DNA from: Marsupella aquatica
Taxonomy: Eukaryota; Marchantiophyta
Assembly (NCBI GenBank): GCA_973895155.1
Contig: OZ316897.1
Span: 18,910,001 to 18,974,000 of the forward strand
Reading direction: 5' to 3'
DNA: 64,000 nt
Both the position numbers and the translations under genes were made by a program. Shown in pieces: positions 43,971 to 56,600 of the stretch. The notes below the pieces were generated by a model that did no database searches, was not told where the DNA came from, and was given only the letters and a program-made list of their open reading frames with translations. The stretch's first letter is position 1; each line of letters begins with the position of its first letter.

Positions 43971-44640
43971 AGAAACCTGGAATTGCTGCCAACTTGGCTA
44001 CCATCTTACCAGGTCAACACATTTACAAATTTATGGAGGCACAAAGAAATAGCTGCTTAAGTGGGATTTTTAAAATTTGAACCTACTGTAGACACTGAAA
44101 AGTCGGATACATAACTGCCCCTGATTGATTGGTGCAATAACATCTTGTCCCCACCCCAAGAAAACATGGAATCTAAATTGTGGGCCGAACAACTTGTACC
44201 ACTTTAGCAAAGCACAGGGCCACAAAAGGGTTTAGGGAGACAAGTGTTTGGAACTTGCTGCCCACTTGACTAGTACCATCTTACCAGGTCAACACATTTA
44301 CAAATTTATGCATGCACAAATAAGGTTTTGGGTTGGACCTTTTTGTTTTTGTCTAAATGTATCCACTGAAAAGTCAATGTTCACACCAGGATGCTGAGAA
44401 TCTATTTAAGATTTATATTAAAAATATCATTGTTTAGGTTTGGTTTTATGAGAATAACTAGAATTACTAGGTCAACACGTTGATGCATGCACAAATAAAT
44501 ATTTGCTTGGATTTTGCAGTGCTTTCATGAACTTATGGGCTCCGCGACAAATTCAGTTACTTGGGTACCATCTCACTAGGTCAACGCAATATCTGCATGC
44601 ACAAAAAAATGTTTGCTTGGATACTATTAAAATGTTTTAT
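43971..44640. repeat. Degenerate repeats around TACCATCTTACCAGGTCAAC
   Basis: Copies lie at about 44,001, 44,274 and 44,569, with a half copy at 44,468. Each is followed by an ATGCATGCACAAATAA-like block. Spacing is about 270-295 bp. They look like decayed tandem copies of a non-coding element. Confidence 0.7.
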
Positions 44641-46440
44641 AAAAATGCGTTTTATGAAAACGACAAGAATGCCAAACCGGGAGAAACGATCTCACACAGC
44701 AAAGAAAATCCAATAAAGAAGAAAAAGGGAAGACCAAGAGGAGACCCGAGAAGACCAGAGGCATCCAAAAGCCAACGAATCCTCCACAACAACTACAGTA
44801 AAAGTACACAAAGGACCCCAACAACTTATACCCTATCGTTGGGACAACTTAAGAAAACTTGGGAAAACTTTTTGTTTGGGACGTACCAGGCCCACAAATT
44901 CAGGGGCACTGTCTCCCATGCAGATTCACCAACATCAACACTCCGCGTTTTTTGACTTAAGTTCTCTCCACTATAGTAATTTATCCCACGTACAATCATA
45001 CACAACCCAGCGATTACACTTGATTATTGAGGCATTTGGGCCCTTCACGAGCTTTCACAGAACATGGACGGTCTTGGTCAAAGGATAGGACAAGAAAATG
45101 GACTGTTGAGTCAAAGGGTTAGCAATTAAGTCCTCGACTGAGTCCTCATCAGAATTCGCTGGACCAGTGTATTTTTAAGTTTTCTTATTTTTAGAGAGTG
45201 GCGAATTTTTGCTTCTCTAAGGGAGTAGATTCTAAAAACATTCTATCACATGTAACTGAATTAAATTGTGACCGTCAGATATCCTTAGATTTAAGGAGGA
45301 CCATTAGATTCTGGCTAATGGGATCCATGATTTGGTGGAAGAGTGGCTAATGGTGTCAGAAAAATGTGGCGAAAGTTTTTTGGGGAAGTGGAATTTGGCT
45401 AAAATTCGCATTTAAAAAATACGCTGCGCTGGACTCCACTGCATTTGGACCGCTTAGCTTTCTACAGATGCCCAATAATTGGTCACAGGAGGTCTTTGGT
45501 GAGTCGATGAGGAAGGTCCACTTTTAATTTCATTCCAATAGTTCTTGCCCATACCAATATAATGCTGTCCAATAAGAGTTATGAGAATTCCCTTAAAAAT
45601 TGTGGACACTGATATTACATGGAAGGTGCTTGGCCATACCAATATATTGTTTTACCATGAAAGTTGTGGACGTTGATCTTTGGCAAATAGGGCTTGGCCT
45701 TACCCAATACAATGTTTTCCCATAAGTGTTATGGGATCTTGTCTCCAAGGTGGAGATTTCTGTTATTTGATACCCCTTAGCTTTCAATATAGTGATGGTC
45801 AATTGGTCTTTGATAAGTCTCTGAGAAGAACCAGGCACACAAATATATTGGCTGGCAGTGTGGCAGATAATGTCCGTCTTTTCTCTTATTCACCTGGGCT
45901 GTCTCATTGTCAATTCCATTAGGGCGTCTCAAATGCTAAAATACACGGGCTTTGAGTTGGGCCTAGACTTTGCAGTGCGGGATGCAGACTTAAAACGTCA
46001 GTACGCTGAGTTGGCGACCACACTTTTTCCTGGGCCTTTTTGCCCATGGAAGGCCGACTCACTACAAGCCCTATCAAAGTTTACCACCCTTGGTTACTTG
46101 TGCCTAAAACCCACGTCCTGGCTGTAGTTCCGGCCATGATGTTTTCTGGTCTGTAGCCTGGGTCTATGAATGAGAAGTACAAAGATTGAGATGTTCTATT
46201 AGGGCATTCTCAAACTTTGAAGCTGTGAAAAAAAATGACACCCAAAAGTATTGGTTTGGTCACGTCAGGAGTGTGTGGACACGGATTTTTGTGTCCGCCA
46301 CTTTTTTCTTGGGAATTCCTTGCCGACCGCAACCGGAGGCAGAAACACAAGGTTTGAGACACCTGGTTACTACAGCTCCTTTGAGAAGGAAACTCACTGA
46401 TACAGACGAACCTCTGTTGTCAAAAGAATAGTTACAGAAA
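44641..46440. other. Gene-poor repeat-rich region
   Basis: Three diverged units with CTTG(C/G)CCATACCAATAT lie at about 45,543, 45,629 and 45,692. A block at 45,025-45,060 matches 13,096-13,130. 45,230-45,420 resembles the reverse complement of parts of 5260-5670. ATTAGGGC..TCTCAAA occurs at 45,920 and 46,198. No protein-coding gene is supported. Confidence 0.5.
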
Positions 46441-46444
46441 CTAA

Positions 46445-46710
46445 CTGGCTGGGGTCAGTTGGCCAGGGGATGAACTTACCTAAAACCGAGAGCTGAGAGG
46501 CCCCAGGTTAATTCAATCCCCCCTCCACATACAAGGGTTGTGGATGGTGAGTATGTGTGTGGGTGGGTGTAGTGGTGAGAGTACCTGTTTCTTTTGAGCC
46601 CTGGCTAGGCAGCTTTGGGCTCTGGTCCAACCCTCTGTCCCTCCTGGTCCTGGGTATGACCCCCCATACCCACCTTGTGGGCTACCCTACATAGGTGCAT
46701 GCATGAGTTA
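46445..46710 (+). mobile_element. Possible tRNA-derived SINE
   Basis: GTCAGTTGGCC (46,454) resembles an RNA polymerase III A-box, and GGTTAATTCAATCC (46,506) resembles a B-box, about 52 bp apart. They lie in a head that reads like a degraded tRNA. A G/C-rich body of about 190 bp follows. I did not find clear target duplications or a second copy here. Confidence 0.4.
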
Positions 46711-48023
46711 TTATCTATCCTCTATTGGATTAGTCAGCTTTCGCTTTTCAAGGCACAAAAAAACAGTTCCAGGTGCAGGTGAATCAAATTCAGCATGTAC
46801 CTCCACTGTAGCAAATTCCAGCTTTTGATTATCTTAGAGAGCTCCAAAAAGAATGGTTTGTGTGCGAGTAGGCTATGGAGTCTCTACCACCAACCCACTG
46901 CTGAAACCGAGTGATTCCTCTATAGTGATAATCCCATCCCTGGAGTTGCCGACAATCTGTGCCATTCCTCCAGAGGACGCTAGAGTATAGGACCAACCTT
47001 ACAATAGCATCAAACTCGTGCGCATAATTCTGTCAGCTGACTCTAAAGTCCGCGGCCTTCGGATTGCAACAACGGAAAGGGCAGTCACCTTTTGGGAACT
47101 GTACCTACCCAGGAAGAAGGAATAAAGAAGTAAGATTCCCTGAAAAGGCTAAGGAATCTGAGTTCTGGTGCCTTCCAGGGAAATTCCGATCAGCAGCGAC
47201 TGCCATTGACCGTGTTTTGTGACTTTATGTCACGAAAGAAGCCGTCCGAGGAAAGAGAAGTGAATCGACTTTGTCAAAGTTTCCAGGGGAGAGCATGAAT
47301 TGACTTGATTGTAGAATTCAGGGCAGAGAGGACAACGGTCCAAACTCAGGGCAGAGGACCAGTGAAACACGGTCCTTGAAATTGAACGTCGAGAACCAGG
47401 AGGAGGCATTAAGAGAAGGGAGTTGAGTTGAGTGGAGTTGAGTTGAGTTGAGTGGAGTTGAAGTACACGGATTGCGAGTAAGGGTGTGGAATTGAAAGAG
47501 AGTAAAAGAGATGAAGGAAAAGGGAGATGGGATCACGTGTGCATGTCTGCATTGTGACATTGTGTTGCTGTTGATCGCTCAGGAACTCGACCTGCGATTT
47601 TCACTTTTCAATCACTTTTGCCAGGTAGTTTCGGATAATCACGTAAACGCGCACAGCTAGAGAGGGAGAGAGACGATCCAATTTGCCTTACTTTCTCTTC
47701 AACCATGCACATCCACAGATTAGTCGGCGAGAGACGATCCGCACATAGACATTGTATGACGGGCGCATGCTCCACCACGGTCTTGTCCGGCTGGATGCCT
47801 TGCCCAGAATTACATCATAATTTTGGATACAGCTGAATTCTTGCAATCTATCTACCAGTAAGGAGGTATACCTGGACTGAGAGGGAAGATAGCATGAATG
47901 GGTTTCGGCAGCAGGTGAAGGTGTTCGTAGGAGAAGCTTTTGTCATTGCACGAGTACTATGAGACACCGCAACCTTGTTACTAATTCACATACAAGCAAC
48001 GATTGCGCAAGAGAAGGGTAGCA
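46711..48023. other. Intergenic and upstream region of the receptor kinase gene
   Basis: A (GAGTT/GGAGTT)n tract lies at 47,423-47,462. CT/AG-rich sequence and no coding frame precede the kinase ATG. Promoter and leader are presumably within the last 600 bp; no convincing TATA box was fixed. Confidence 0.4.
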
Positions 48024-51000
48024 ATGTGTCGTTCGGGACTAGGGACGGGTGGCAGGCCTTCTCCTGCCTGTCGCAGATTCTTGCCAAGGGATCCGTGGAG
48101 GTCCTTGGACAGGTGCTCTGGTTTCGTTGCGGTGATTGTTCTCCTTGTGCTGTTCCGCGGAAGTATTGTATCTGTTGCAGGCTTGTCCTCGGATGGACTG
48201 GCCCTGATGGAGTTGAAGCAAGGGTTGGTGGATCCGGCAGGACTTCTCGATCGCTGGATGCTCACGGATGCCACGCCTTGCGCTCGTTGGTATGGTGTGT
48301 CTTGTCTTGCTGATGGGCTGACGGTGCATACTCTGAACCTCACAGGGGCCAATCTCTCGGGAACACTGTCTCCAAGCCTTGGCAGGCTGCCCGGCTTGGT
48401 GAATTTGGACCTACACAGCAACAATTTCAGTGGTTCAATTCCCGCCGAGCTTGGGAATTGCTCGCAGCTGGCCTATCTGGACGTGGGGGAGAACCCGCTG
48501 ACAGGAACCATTCCAGGAGAACTGGGCAATCTGGTTCAGCTGTTGCATTTAAGAGTATATCAAACCCAAGTTGGTGGCAAAATACCAGACGAGCTTGGTA
48601 ATATGACACGTCTTCAAACAATGATTCTCTACAACAACTCGCTCAATGGCACAATTCCGGACTCTCTAGGAAATTTGCAAGATGTGTCCGAGATCTGGAT
48701 GACGAGCAATCTCCTCTCGGGGAATGTACCTTCTTCGTTGGGCAATTGTAGGAATCTTAGCTTCCTGAGGCTGAACTTGAACAATTTGGAAGGAATCATA
48801 CCCACCACGCTGGGAATGCTCAAAAACTTGGCCTATCTTCATCTGGCATATAATAACCTAGAAGGTTTGGTGCCTGCGGAGCTCGCTAACTGCAGCATGC
48901 TCCGTTACTTGTATCTCAACAACAACTATCTGGCTGGCAGCATACCACCTGAATTGGGCACGATTTTCGGGCTGCTGCAATTGTGGCTGTCATACAACAA
49001 TCTCATCGGCGAGATTCCACCGTCCATTGGAAATATGACAAGCCTCTTGCTCTTGAATTTAGGCGAAAATCAGCTCACTGGTGGCTTACCTTCGACCATC
49101 GGGGCCCTTCAGCAATTGGAACGGATATATCTTTACACCAATCACCTTGATGGCGTCATTCCTCCAGAGATTGGCAACTGCACAAGTCTTCAACTCTTTG
49201 TAGCCACTGATAATTATTTAGCTGGTTTTCTTCCGTCTGAGTTGGGGCAATTGCAACATCTGCAACAGCTATGGTTGTGGAACAATACATTGACGGGCCC
49301 GATCCCCTCGGAAATTGGAAATTGTAGCAGCCTTCGTTTCTTGCAGCTGTACCAGAACAGCTTGAACGGAAGCATTCCTAATGGAATTGCTTTTCTTCCG
49401 ATTGAAGAGATGGGTCTGTATAGTAATCAGCTTACAGGGGTTATCCCACCGGAGCTTGGTTTACACGGCAACCTTTCTCTCTTGGATCTCAGTGGCAATC
49501 AACTGTCGGGCCCAATTCCCGTTGGACTTTGCAATGCTTCAATGTTGGTGAAGCTCATATTACGCGGAAATTTGCTTGAAGGCGGAATTCCGGTAGAGAT
49601 CGCCAGCTGTCCTACAATGCTTCGGCTTCGTCTCAGTTCCAACAAACTAACGGGAAACATACCAAAAGAGTTCGGTCACAACCCCCACATCTACTACTTG
49701 GAGCTGGGCGACAACTCATTGAAAGGTAGTATTCCTCCTGAGCTGGGAGGCTGCACCAATTTGACCACACTTCTTCTGTACGGCAATCAGCTAACAGGTC
49801 CCATACCCACCGAGCTTGGCTTGTTACCACTTCTGGAGACTTTGGACCTTTCCTCCAACAAGCTGAGCTACAACGTACCTCCTTCGCTCCCCAACGCGAC
49901 TTCAATTTTCGCGTTGGATTTGAGCCACAACTCTCTGAACGGCTCTCTCCCTATGGAGATCTTTCACTGGACGTTGCTTGAAAACTTTAACCTGGAGGAC
50001 AATCAACTGTCTGGTCAGCTCCCCGATTCCTGGGGATCCTTGCCGAAACTTGTTTCTCTTCACCTGGGAGGGAACGAATTTTCAAGTGAGATCCCCAGCT
50101 CTCTGGGCCAGCTTAGTACTCTACAAACGATCCTTGATCTCAGTAGAAACAAGTTCACGGGAGGAATTCCTCCCCAACTCGGCAACCTGAAAGAGCTACA
50201 GAGCCTGGATTTGTCAGACAATGATCTCTCTGGGCCGATTCCTGCAGCGCTGGAAAATATGGTGTCTTTGATCCAAGTGAACCTGTCCTACAACAACTTT
50301 GTGGGTGCCTTGCCGCCGGGGTCACCATGGCAGGACCTCGGGAGAAATCCCACTTCTTTTCTGGGCAACCCGAATCTTTGCCTAGGTAGTACTTGCGCAT
50401 TGGCTCCTTCAAGCCACAAGAAGGGGGCCTCCGCCGGGGTCGTTGCGGGAATTGCCGTGGGAGCCTGCATTGCAGTTTTGGCACTGGTTGTGATGGCGAT
50501 TCTGACCATCGTCTGCTCCCGTCAGAAGAGGAGGAGCAGTGAGGACGAGGAACCGGAGTCCTTGCTGGAGATATGGTCTACAGACTTCAAGAGTCTCTCG
50601 GTGGAGACTCTCATGGCAGCTACGAACAATCTTAGTAAAAATAACATCATCAAAAAGGGGCAAAATAGCACTGTGTACAAAGCCATGCTACCCGAAGGAT
50701 CCATTTTGGTGATCAAATCATTGCAAGACGATGCGGAGATGGAAGAAAGCTCCGAAAAAGCTTTCAGAACGGAGATAGAAACGCTGGGCAAGGTAAAGCA
50801 TCGGAATTTAGTGAAATTGATTGGGTTCTGCAAGTTGAAGCAGCTGAGGCTGATACTTCTAGAGTTTGTTCCAAATGGAAGTTTGAGCGATGCCTTGCAT
50901 CACAGCAAGGGGAAGTCCCTGGGAGATTGGCAATCCAGATATCGGGTGGCACTGGGGACAGCCGAAGCTTTGGAGTACCTACACCATGGATGCAACCCAC

Positions 51001-51919
51001 CGATCCTACATCGTGACATAAAGTCATCTAATGTGCTCGTTGACGAAAATTTTGAGGCCAAGGTTGCCGATTTCGGTGTTGCGAAGCTACGTGACATCAC
51101 CGAACCGAGTACTATTGCATCCCATGTTGTGGGAACTTATGGCTACATTGCTCCTGGTTGGTACCTTCTTTTTCTCCACCCGCCGAAATGGTAGACACGG
51201 TTTGTCAGCATTGCGTCCCCTGTCATTAGAAAGGACAAATTAGATATCTTCTTCATTTCACTTGTCCTAGCAAGCACTCAGCCAACAAAACTGTTCCTTC
51301 GCGAGCCACGGCAGCAGTGGCATACCTTGCTTTCAAGCTGCTCAAGTCGCGATGTCCCTAAACTGCAAGTAGAACATCTTCCCTTTTTGACACATTTTCT
51401 CACTATTCGTCCCCTTCGTCACACTTACTCTCGCTAAACCTCCCTTTAGACAACTAAACTGCAAATACAAATTACTGATCTGACTAGTCGTTGATATGTA
51501 CAGAGTATGGCTATACCATGAACATCAGCGAGAAGGTGGACGTCTACGGCTATGGAGTAGTTCTTCTAGAGCTCCTCACAGGGAAGACCTCGTTAGATCG
51601 TACATTTCCTGAAGGAATGGATCTTCCAAACTGGGTGTTCGCCAAGATTACTGAAGGCCAAACGATGGAGCTGCTACTGGACAGTCGGCTGCTAACAAAT
51701 GGGAATGACAATGTACTGACCGAGATGCTCCTAGTACTGAGGGTTGCTCTGTTCTGCGTGAACAAAAATCCTGCAGCACGGCCCACTATGAGAGAGGTTG
51801 TAGAAATGCTAGTGCAGGCCAAGTCTGGCCACAAAAGCAAAATAGAAGAGAAAGAATCTCTCGGTGAGGAAAATGTCGACCGCCTCGTTCTGCAAACGCA
51901 ACTGGAATTTTTCCGATAG
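48024..51919 (+). CDS. LRR receptor-like protein kinase with about 28 repeats
   Basis: Two exons (48,024-51,156 and 51,504-51,919) join in phase across a 347-bp intron that splits the Glu of APEYG, giving 1182 residues. A hydrophobic segment at 34-53, after a basic stretch, can act as signal peptide or signal anchor. An LRRNT-type cap (GLALMELKQGL) and about 28 plant-type LxGxIP repeats follow, without an island domain, then a membrane span at about 804-832. The kinase has Lys898 (VIK), HRD at 996-998, DFG at 1016-1018 and APE at 1045. The Gly-rich loop is degenerate (KGQNSTVYKA keeps one Gly). Layout and PEYGYTMNISEKVDVYGYGVV are closest in look to subfamily XI (PEPR/GSO type) or FLS2-like kinases. 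It probably perceives an extracellular peptide or damage signal at the plasma membrane; ligand unknown. The first frame continues upstream without an ATG. Confidence 0.92.
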
Positions 51920-53600
51920 TTTCGATCCGAAGAATTTGCCAGAGCTGCGACTTACAGAATTGCACATAGTCTGTTATTAGTGATGTTGTAAATAGAACCA
52001 CCCAGAGGGGTCTGGACCTTGACATTTTTGATAATTAAGTGAATTGAGACCTCTTGATGTCAGGATCATTACAAGTGCCCCTTGGAAGTGCACCAAACAA
52101 ATTTTGCCATCTGTTGAAGTCTGAAACCTCTCGTTTTGAGCTGTAATCTACTCTATCATCGAAAGCGTCTCTTGTTCTTTTCTAAACTTTTTTCACGGTG
52201 TAGGTCAATCTGTCGATCAATTTTCTGTCCAACTTACATCAGAAAAAGATTGGTCCCATTATTGGACATATTGGATCCGATCCACTCTCTAACTAATCTG
52301 CTGCAGCTGCTTGACACTGTCTGCATTGCAGTTTTGACTCTTGAAAGTTTTCGTACATTTCCTTGAGTCTTCTAGTGCATTAGTATGGAAGAGTACTGAG
52401 GCACTAAGATGGTCACTATCATCTCACCTGCATTCTTCATCGTTCCCCACCACACACCTACAACGAGGACAATATCCAGTAAGTCTGACTGCTCGAAATT
52501 GATTGGAGAATTGGTGTGTTGACATGAAGTTCACCCGTAATGCATCTCACCTGGATGTGGCCTGTGGAACCTAAAAGGACACCAGCACCTGAGAACACTT
52601 AAGATATTGGAGAGGAAAGCTACTAAATTTCTATTCAGAGCTTCTGTCTATTAGAGACGAGACCTTCGTCACTGAGTTCCAGCCTATGTTGAAATTCGCA
52701 GCTTCCCAGGACTTCACGCCCCAAGGTGTTCGCGCTCAATCGTTCCTCTGCCATGAGTAAGCATTATATCCTTGGCAAGAGTTTCTCGCCCTGTATTTGA
52801 AACGATAAACGAGTAATTAATTGGTTTGATTGTATTTTTCATGTAATGTGAAGCGACCATTAAATAATGTGACCGAACCCTATATTAACCCTAACCTGAA
52901 GCTAGGTTATGGAAATATCGTCATTGTTTTCATAGTTTTAGCCATAATGAGTGTTTACAGTTCGGAAGTAATTGTCCAACTTAGCAAGGCAGTAAATGGA
53001 GGAGAGCAAATGAATAAGGACACAAAAGTCTGACCTACCTGCGTTTCAAGCAGCAGGATTCGCAGCACTTGCCAGGATCGACTTCAAAATTCTACCAGCT
53101 TGATCTTCCTGGTCGAAGATACTAGGGTCTGTCAAATTCCATGTCAGTGTTAGGTTTCCTAGAAGTAAGGCAGAAATTAACCGAATGTAACATATTTTGT
53201 CGAGTTGAAGTATACAAGGTAGGTGAAATTTTTCTATCCCATTACTCATCGGCGTTTATCGCTTTCTTTCCCCAGACCTCGACAAACTTGTAGAGCAAGT
53301 CCCAGGATGCACGGATTCAGTTGCTACAGGTTGATTCAAGAATAAAGATCATGAGTATGAGAATGACTGACCCTTCTTGGATCCTAGTTTTCACAATTTG
53401 AACTGCATGAGCTGCAGGGCCAGCAGCTCTCATCTGCAGTATTGTTCATAGTCAACTAGCTGGGGCATTTCATCTCAAGCTCAGCATCTCATTCATTCGT
53501 CAACTTGTCTTTCACTTGAGTCCCTAGTGAATCGTGTCTCAGAGCTGAGCATTGGGATCTGAAGAATCTACGGCCAACACTTTTGAATGCCAAGAACTCC
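51920..53600. other. Intergenic between two convergent genes
   Basis: It contains the 3' ends of the receptor kinase gene and of the minus-strand coiled-coil gene. Short frames at 52,136 and 52,830 have no support. No repeat was recognised. Confidence 0.5.
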
Positions 53601-53621
53601 TTCTCCTCGTCCAGAATTGGT

Positions 53622-56600
53622 TCAGGAGGGACCAACAGGGCCACTTTTTGAGGGGCTCAGGTGGAGCTTGCGACGTGCTAACTTCTCATGTCCATGATGT
53701 TCTCTTCTTGTAAACTCCGGCTTTGCGTTCTGGTTACAATCTAGATAATAATGATGATCTACGAGGGGCGAACACGACAATCCATTCGAATCCACTCCAA
53801 GTAATGGCTCGAACGCCATTTTCCATTCCGGAGGGGACTGAGAAGGATTGGAACCACTGCTCCCGCTGTTTGTCGCTGTCATCGCAGGCATTCTAGTAAA
53901 TTCTGACTCCTGGGCCCCATGTTGCGCCCCATGCTTTGCATCTCCACTACCCGAGCCTGGCCAGTCAAATGGGGGCGACATGCTTTGTACCTTTTCCAAT
54001 GTGCTGGCCACTTTGACTGGAGTTGTAAAAGTAGCGGACCGTGAGGCCGCCTGTAGCATACTAATTGTTTCAAGCTGCTGCTGCATATCTTCTTCCCACT
54101 CGGCTCGCAAGCTCTGCTGCTCTTCCATTCTGGAAAGAAGTTGTACTTTATCCACCATCATCCCGTCTGAGTCCGGAGAATCCGTTTCATATGCTTTCCG
54201 GAGATGGGTGGCTAGCCCATCTTCGAAGTGCTCCATCATGGTCAGCCTAGATGCGAGATCATTGAGAGCTTGCTGAATCTGGTTAGTGAAAGGAGATGTC
54301 GATGGAAATCCAAGCAAAGCATTCTCAGTGCGCTGCAAACGGCTCCTGCTGTCTGCTCGCGCGTCTATCAGGCTTGTCATTACGTTTTCTAGCCTCTTTT
54401 TGCTGGGTGTGTTGTCGTCATGCTGATGAGCGCATATATCTCCCGTTCTCTTCTCTGGGAACAAATAATGGAGACCCGCCATGCTTGACTCCGGCGACGA
54501 GAGCAATAGAGAGCCGTTGAATAGGTCTTCCCAGCTGGTGTTGGTGCCAGTGCCACTATGGCGTCTCCTCTCAGCCGGGCCTGGGATGTAGTCAAATGAA
54601 TTTCTACCTGAGGTTTCAATTGTTGCTCCTACATTTTGATTGTGGCCTGCTTGCTGGTGAAATGGAATGGTGCACTCAGGAGAATGTTCAGACCTACTTA
54701 CGTCCTGCTTATGCATATCTGAAGTTTGTGGATAGCCATGGAAATCATGCATCATTCTCTCTTCTTTCCTCCGATCGGGGCATTCCCACTGTTTTCTACT
54801 GTCAGATTCTTTTTGTGCCTCGGTGATCAATGTTGACTGAAATTGTACACGAGGTTGTTCATATTTTCCTCTCTCTAGCACTTCGTGAAGCCTCTTCAAT
54901 CTAGCTTTCTCTTCTTCTATTGAAACCTTTTCCCTCTGTAGCTGCTCAGCGGTCTGGCTGAGCTGCTGTTCTCTCTCCTTCAATTCAGCCTCTGCCTGTC
55001 TTTCTTTGTGAAAGGCAGTGGTCTCCATGGCTTTCATCCGCTCTTCTTCTACTAGCCTGGCAGCTTTTTGCAAAACTTCCATAGCTTGGGCCCTCTCCTG
55101 GAAAAGAGAAGCTCTCATACTGTCCACGTATTTCGCCTCGTTCAGAAGTTTTGCCTCTTTTTCCATAACAGAGGTTTCTGTTTCCTTCTGGAGCTTTTCC
55201 AGTCTTCTTCGTTCCTCTTCTAGTGCTTCTCTCTCCCTGCGCCATAAAAATGATAAGAGGATCAGAGGACGTGCTGTACTACAGGCCATCATGCAGCATC
55301 CTTGAAGTTATCTAAAGAAATGGAAACGACAGCTATAATTTAATCGCAAAAATATTTGAAGAAATTCCTTAAACATATTGGCACTCCAAACTACAAGGAA
55401 TTGTGGAAGAGGAAATTTGTTGCAGTCAGTTTTAAGCTCATCTTGCACCTGGAAGCATTTTGTGCTGTCTGCGCTGCATCTGCAACCATCTGCTTCGTCG
55501 CCTTCAATTGAGTAGTCAGCGTCTCCTTCACATCTTGTACAGCCCTTCTTGTTTCCTCCTGTGCAGGACAGTCCAGCAGTTAGGCTTTCGGCAGACTGAA
55601 ACTGCTCGCCTAGGTTTTTCATCCCTTTCAACAAGAGCTACGCATATAATTGTGATACCTGTCTGGGCGCCTACACTTTCATAGCTGAGCTACAAACATA
55701 CGATTTGAATTGAACGGGTCCATCCACGATGTCTGTGAGCCAGCTTGGCACCTTCCTTGCCTCTACAAATTTAATTCTCGTACCGTTTAGCCTACACAAC
55801 AGTTGCGAACCTCACCAGTTCTTGCTGCTGAGATTTCAGATTTCCTCTCTCCTGCTCAATCTTCACAGCCTCCTTTTGCAAATTATCCTCCATTTGCTTC
55901 AGACGCCGCCTTGCCGCATCATCTTGGGAATTCTCCATTCGGTCAAATGCTACCATTCGGTGCAAGGATTCATCCTGGACTTGCAGAAAAGCTATGTTGT
56001 AGGTCCTCCGTGATATACTAAAATTGAGGTTCCGTGACTACTGTGATTGTCCGGAACTTCAATAATTACGATGAGGAAGAACATCCTTAATTTCATTAAT
56101 TTAGTTTTTCACGGTTCTACAACCAGGGTCTTACTTGCTTCACGAAGTCAACAAATGATGAAAGAGAAAGAGAGCAGACCATTTCCTTGCCAAGTATCTG
56201 AGACTCCCACTTTCCTTGTCCTTCGTGAGCTTGCCAGTGATCCATAGCATATGGCTGGGAGTCTGCTGCTGCAGGCCTTTTTGGTCCAGCTTGTTGTTCT
56301 ACTCTGGAAGAGTACAGACATTTTCTTTCTCTTTCTTCCAATTTAGTCTCTCGTTCTTCAACTTCCTTCTCCTTTGCTTTAAGTCTCGCCTCCCTCTCTT
56401 CAATTGTTGCCGCAATTGCCTCTGCTACTCGACGTTTTTCTTCGACATATTGTCTCTGCGCATCTAACTCTGCTCGAGCCCCATTCAACTGCGCCCGGAG
56501 CTCCTGTGCATCTTTGTGGATGTGGCTCTTGCCCTGACGTTCCAGGACCTCCACTGATTCTTCTCTTTCTGCCAGTCTCGACTCTCTTAAATGTACTGCG

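Noticed and set aside
44503-44955. Lys/Arg-rich frame with a GRPRGDPRRPE segment (AT-hook-like)
   Set aside because: It begins inside degenerate repeats, the A-rich composition explains Lys, and no homologous motif is repeated.
52830-53033. Short membrane-like frame
   Set aside because: AT-rich DNA, with no context or conservation visible.
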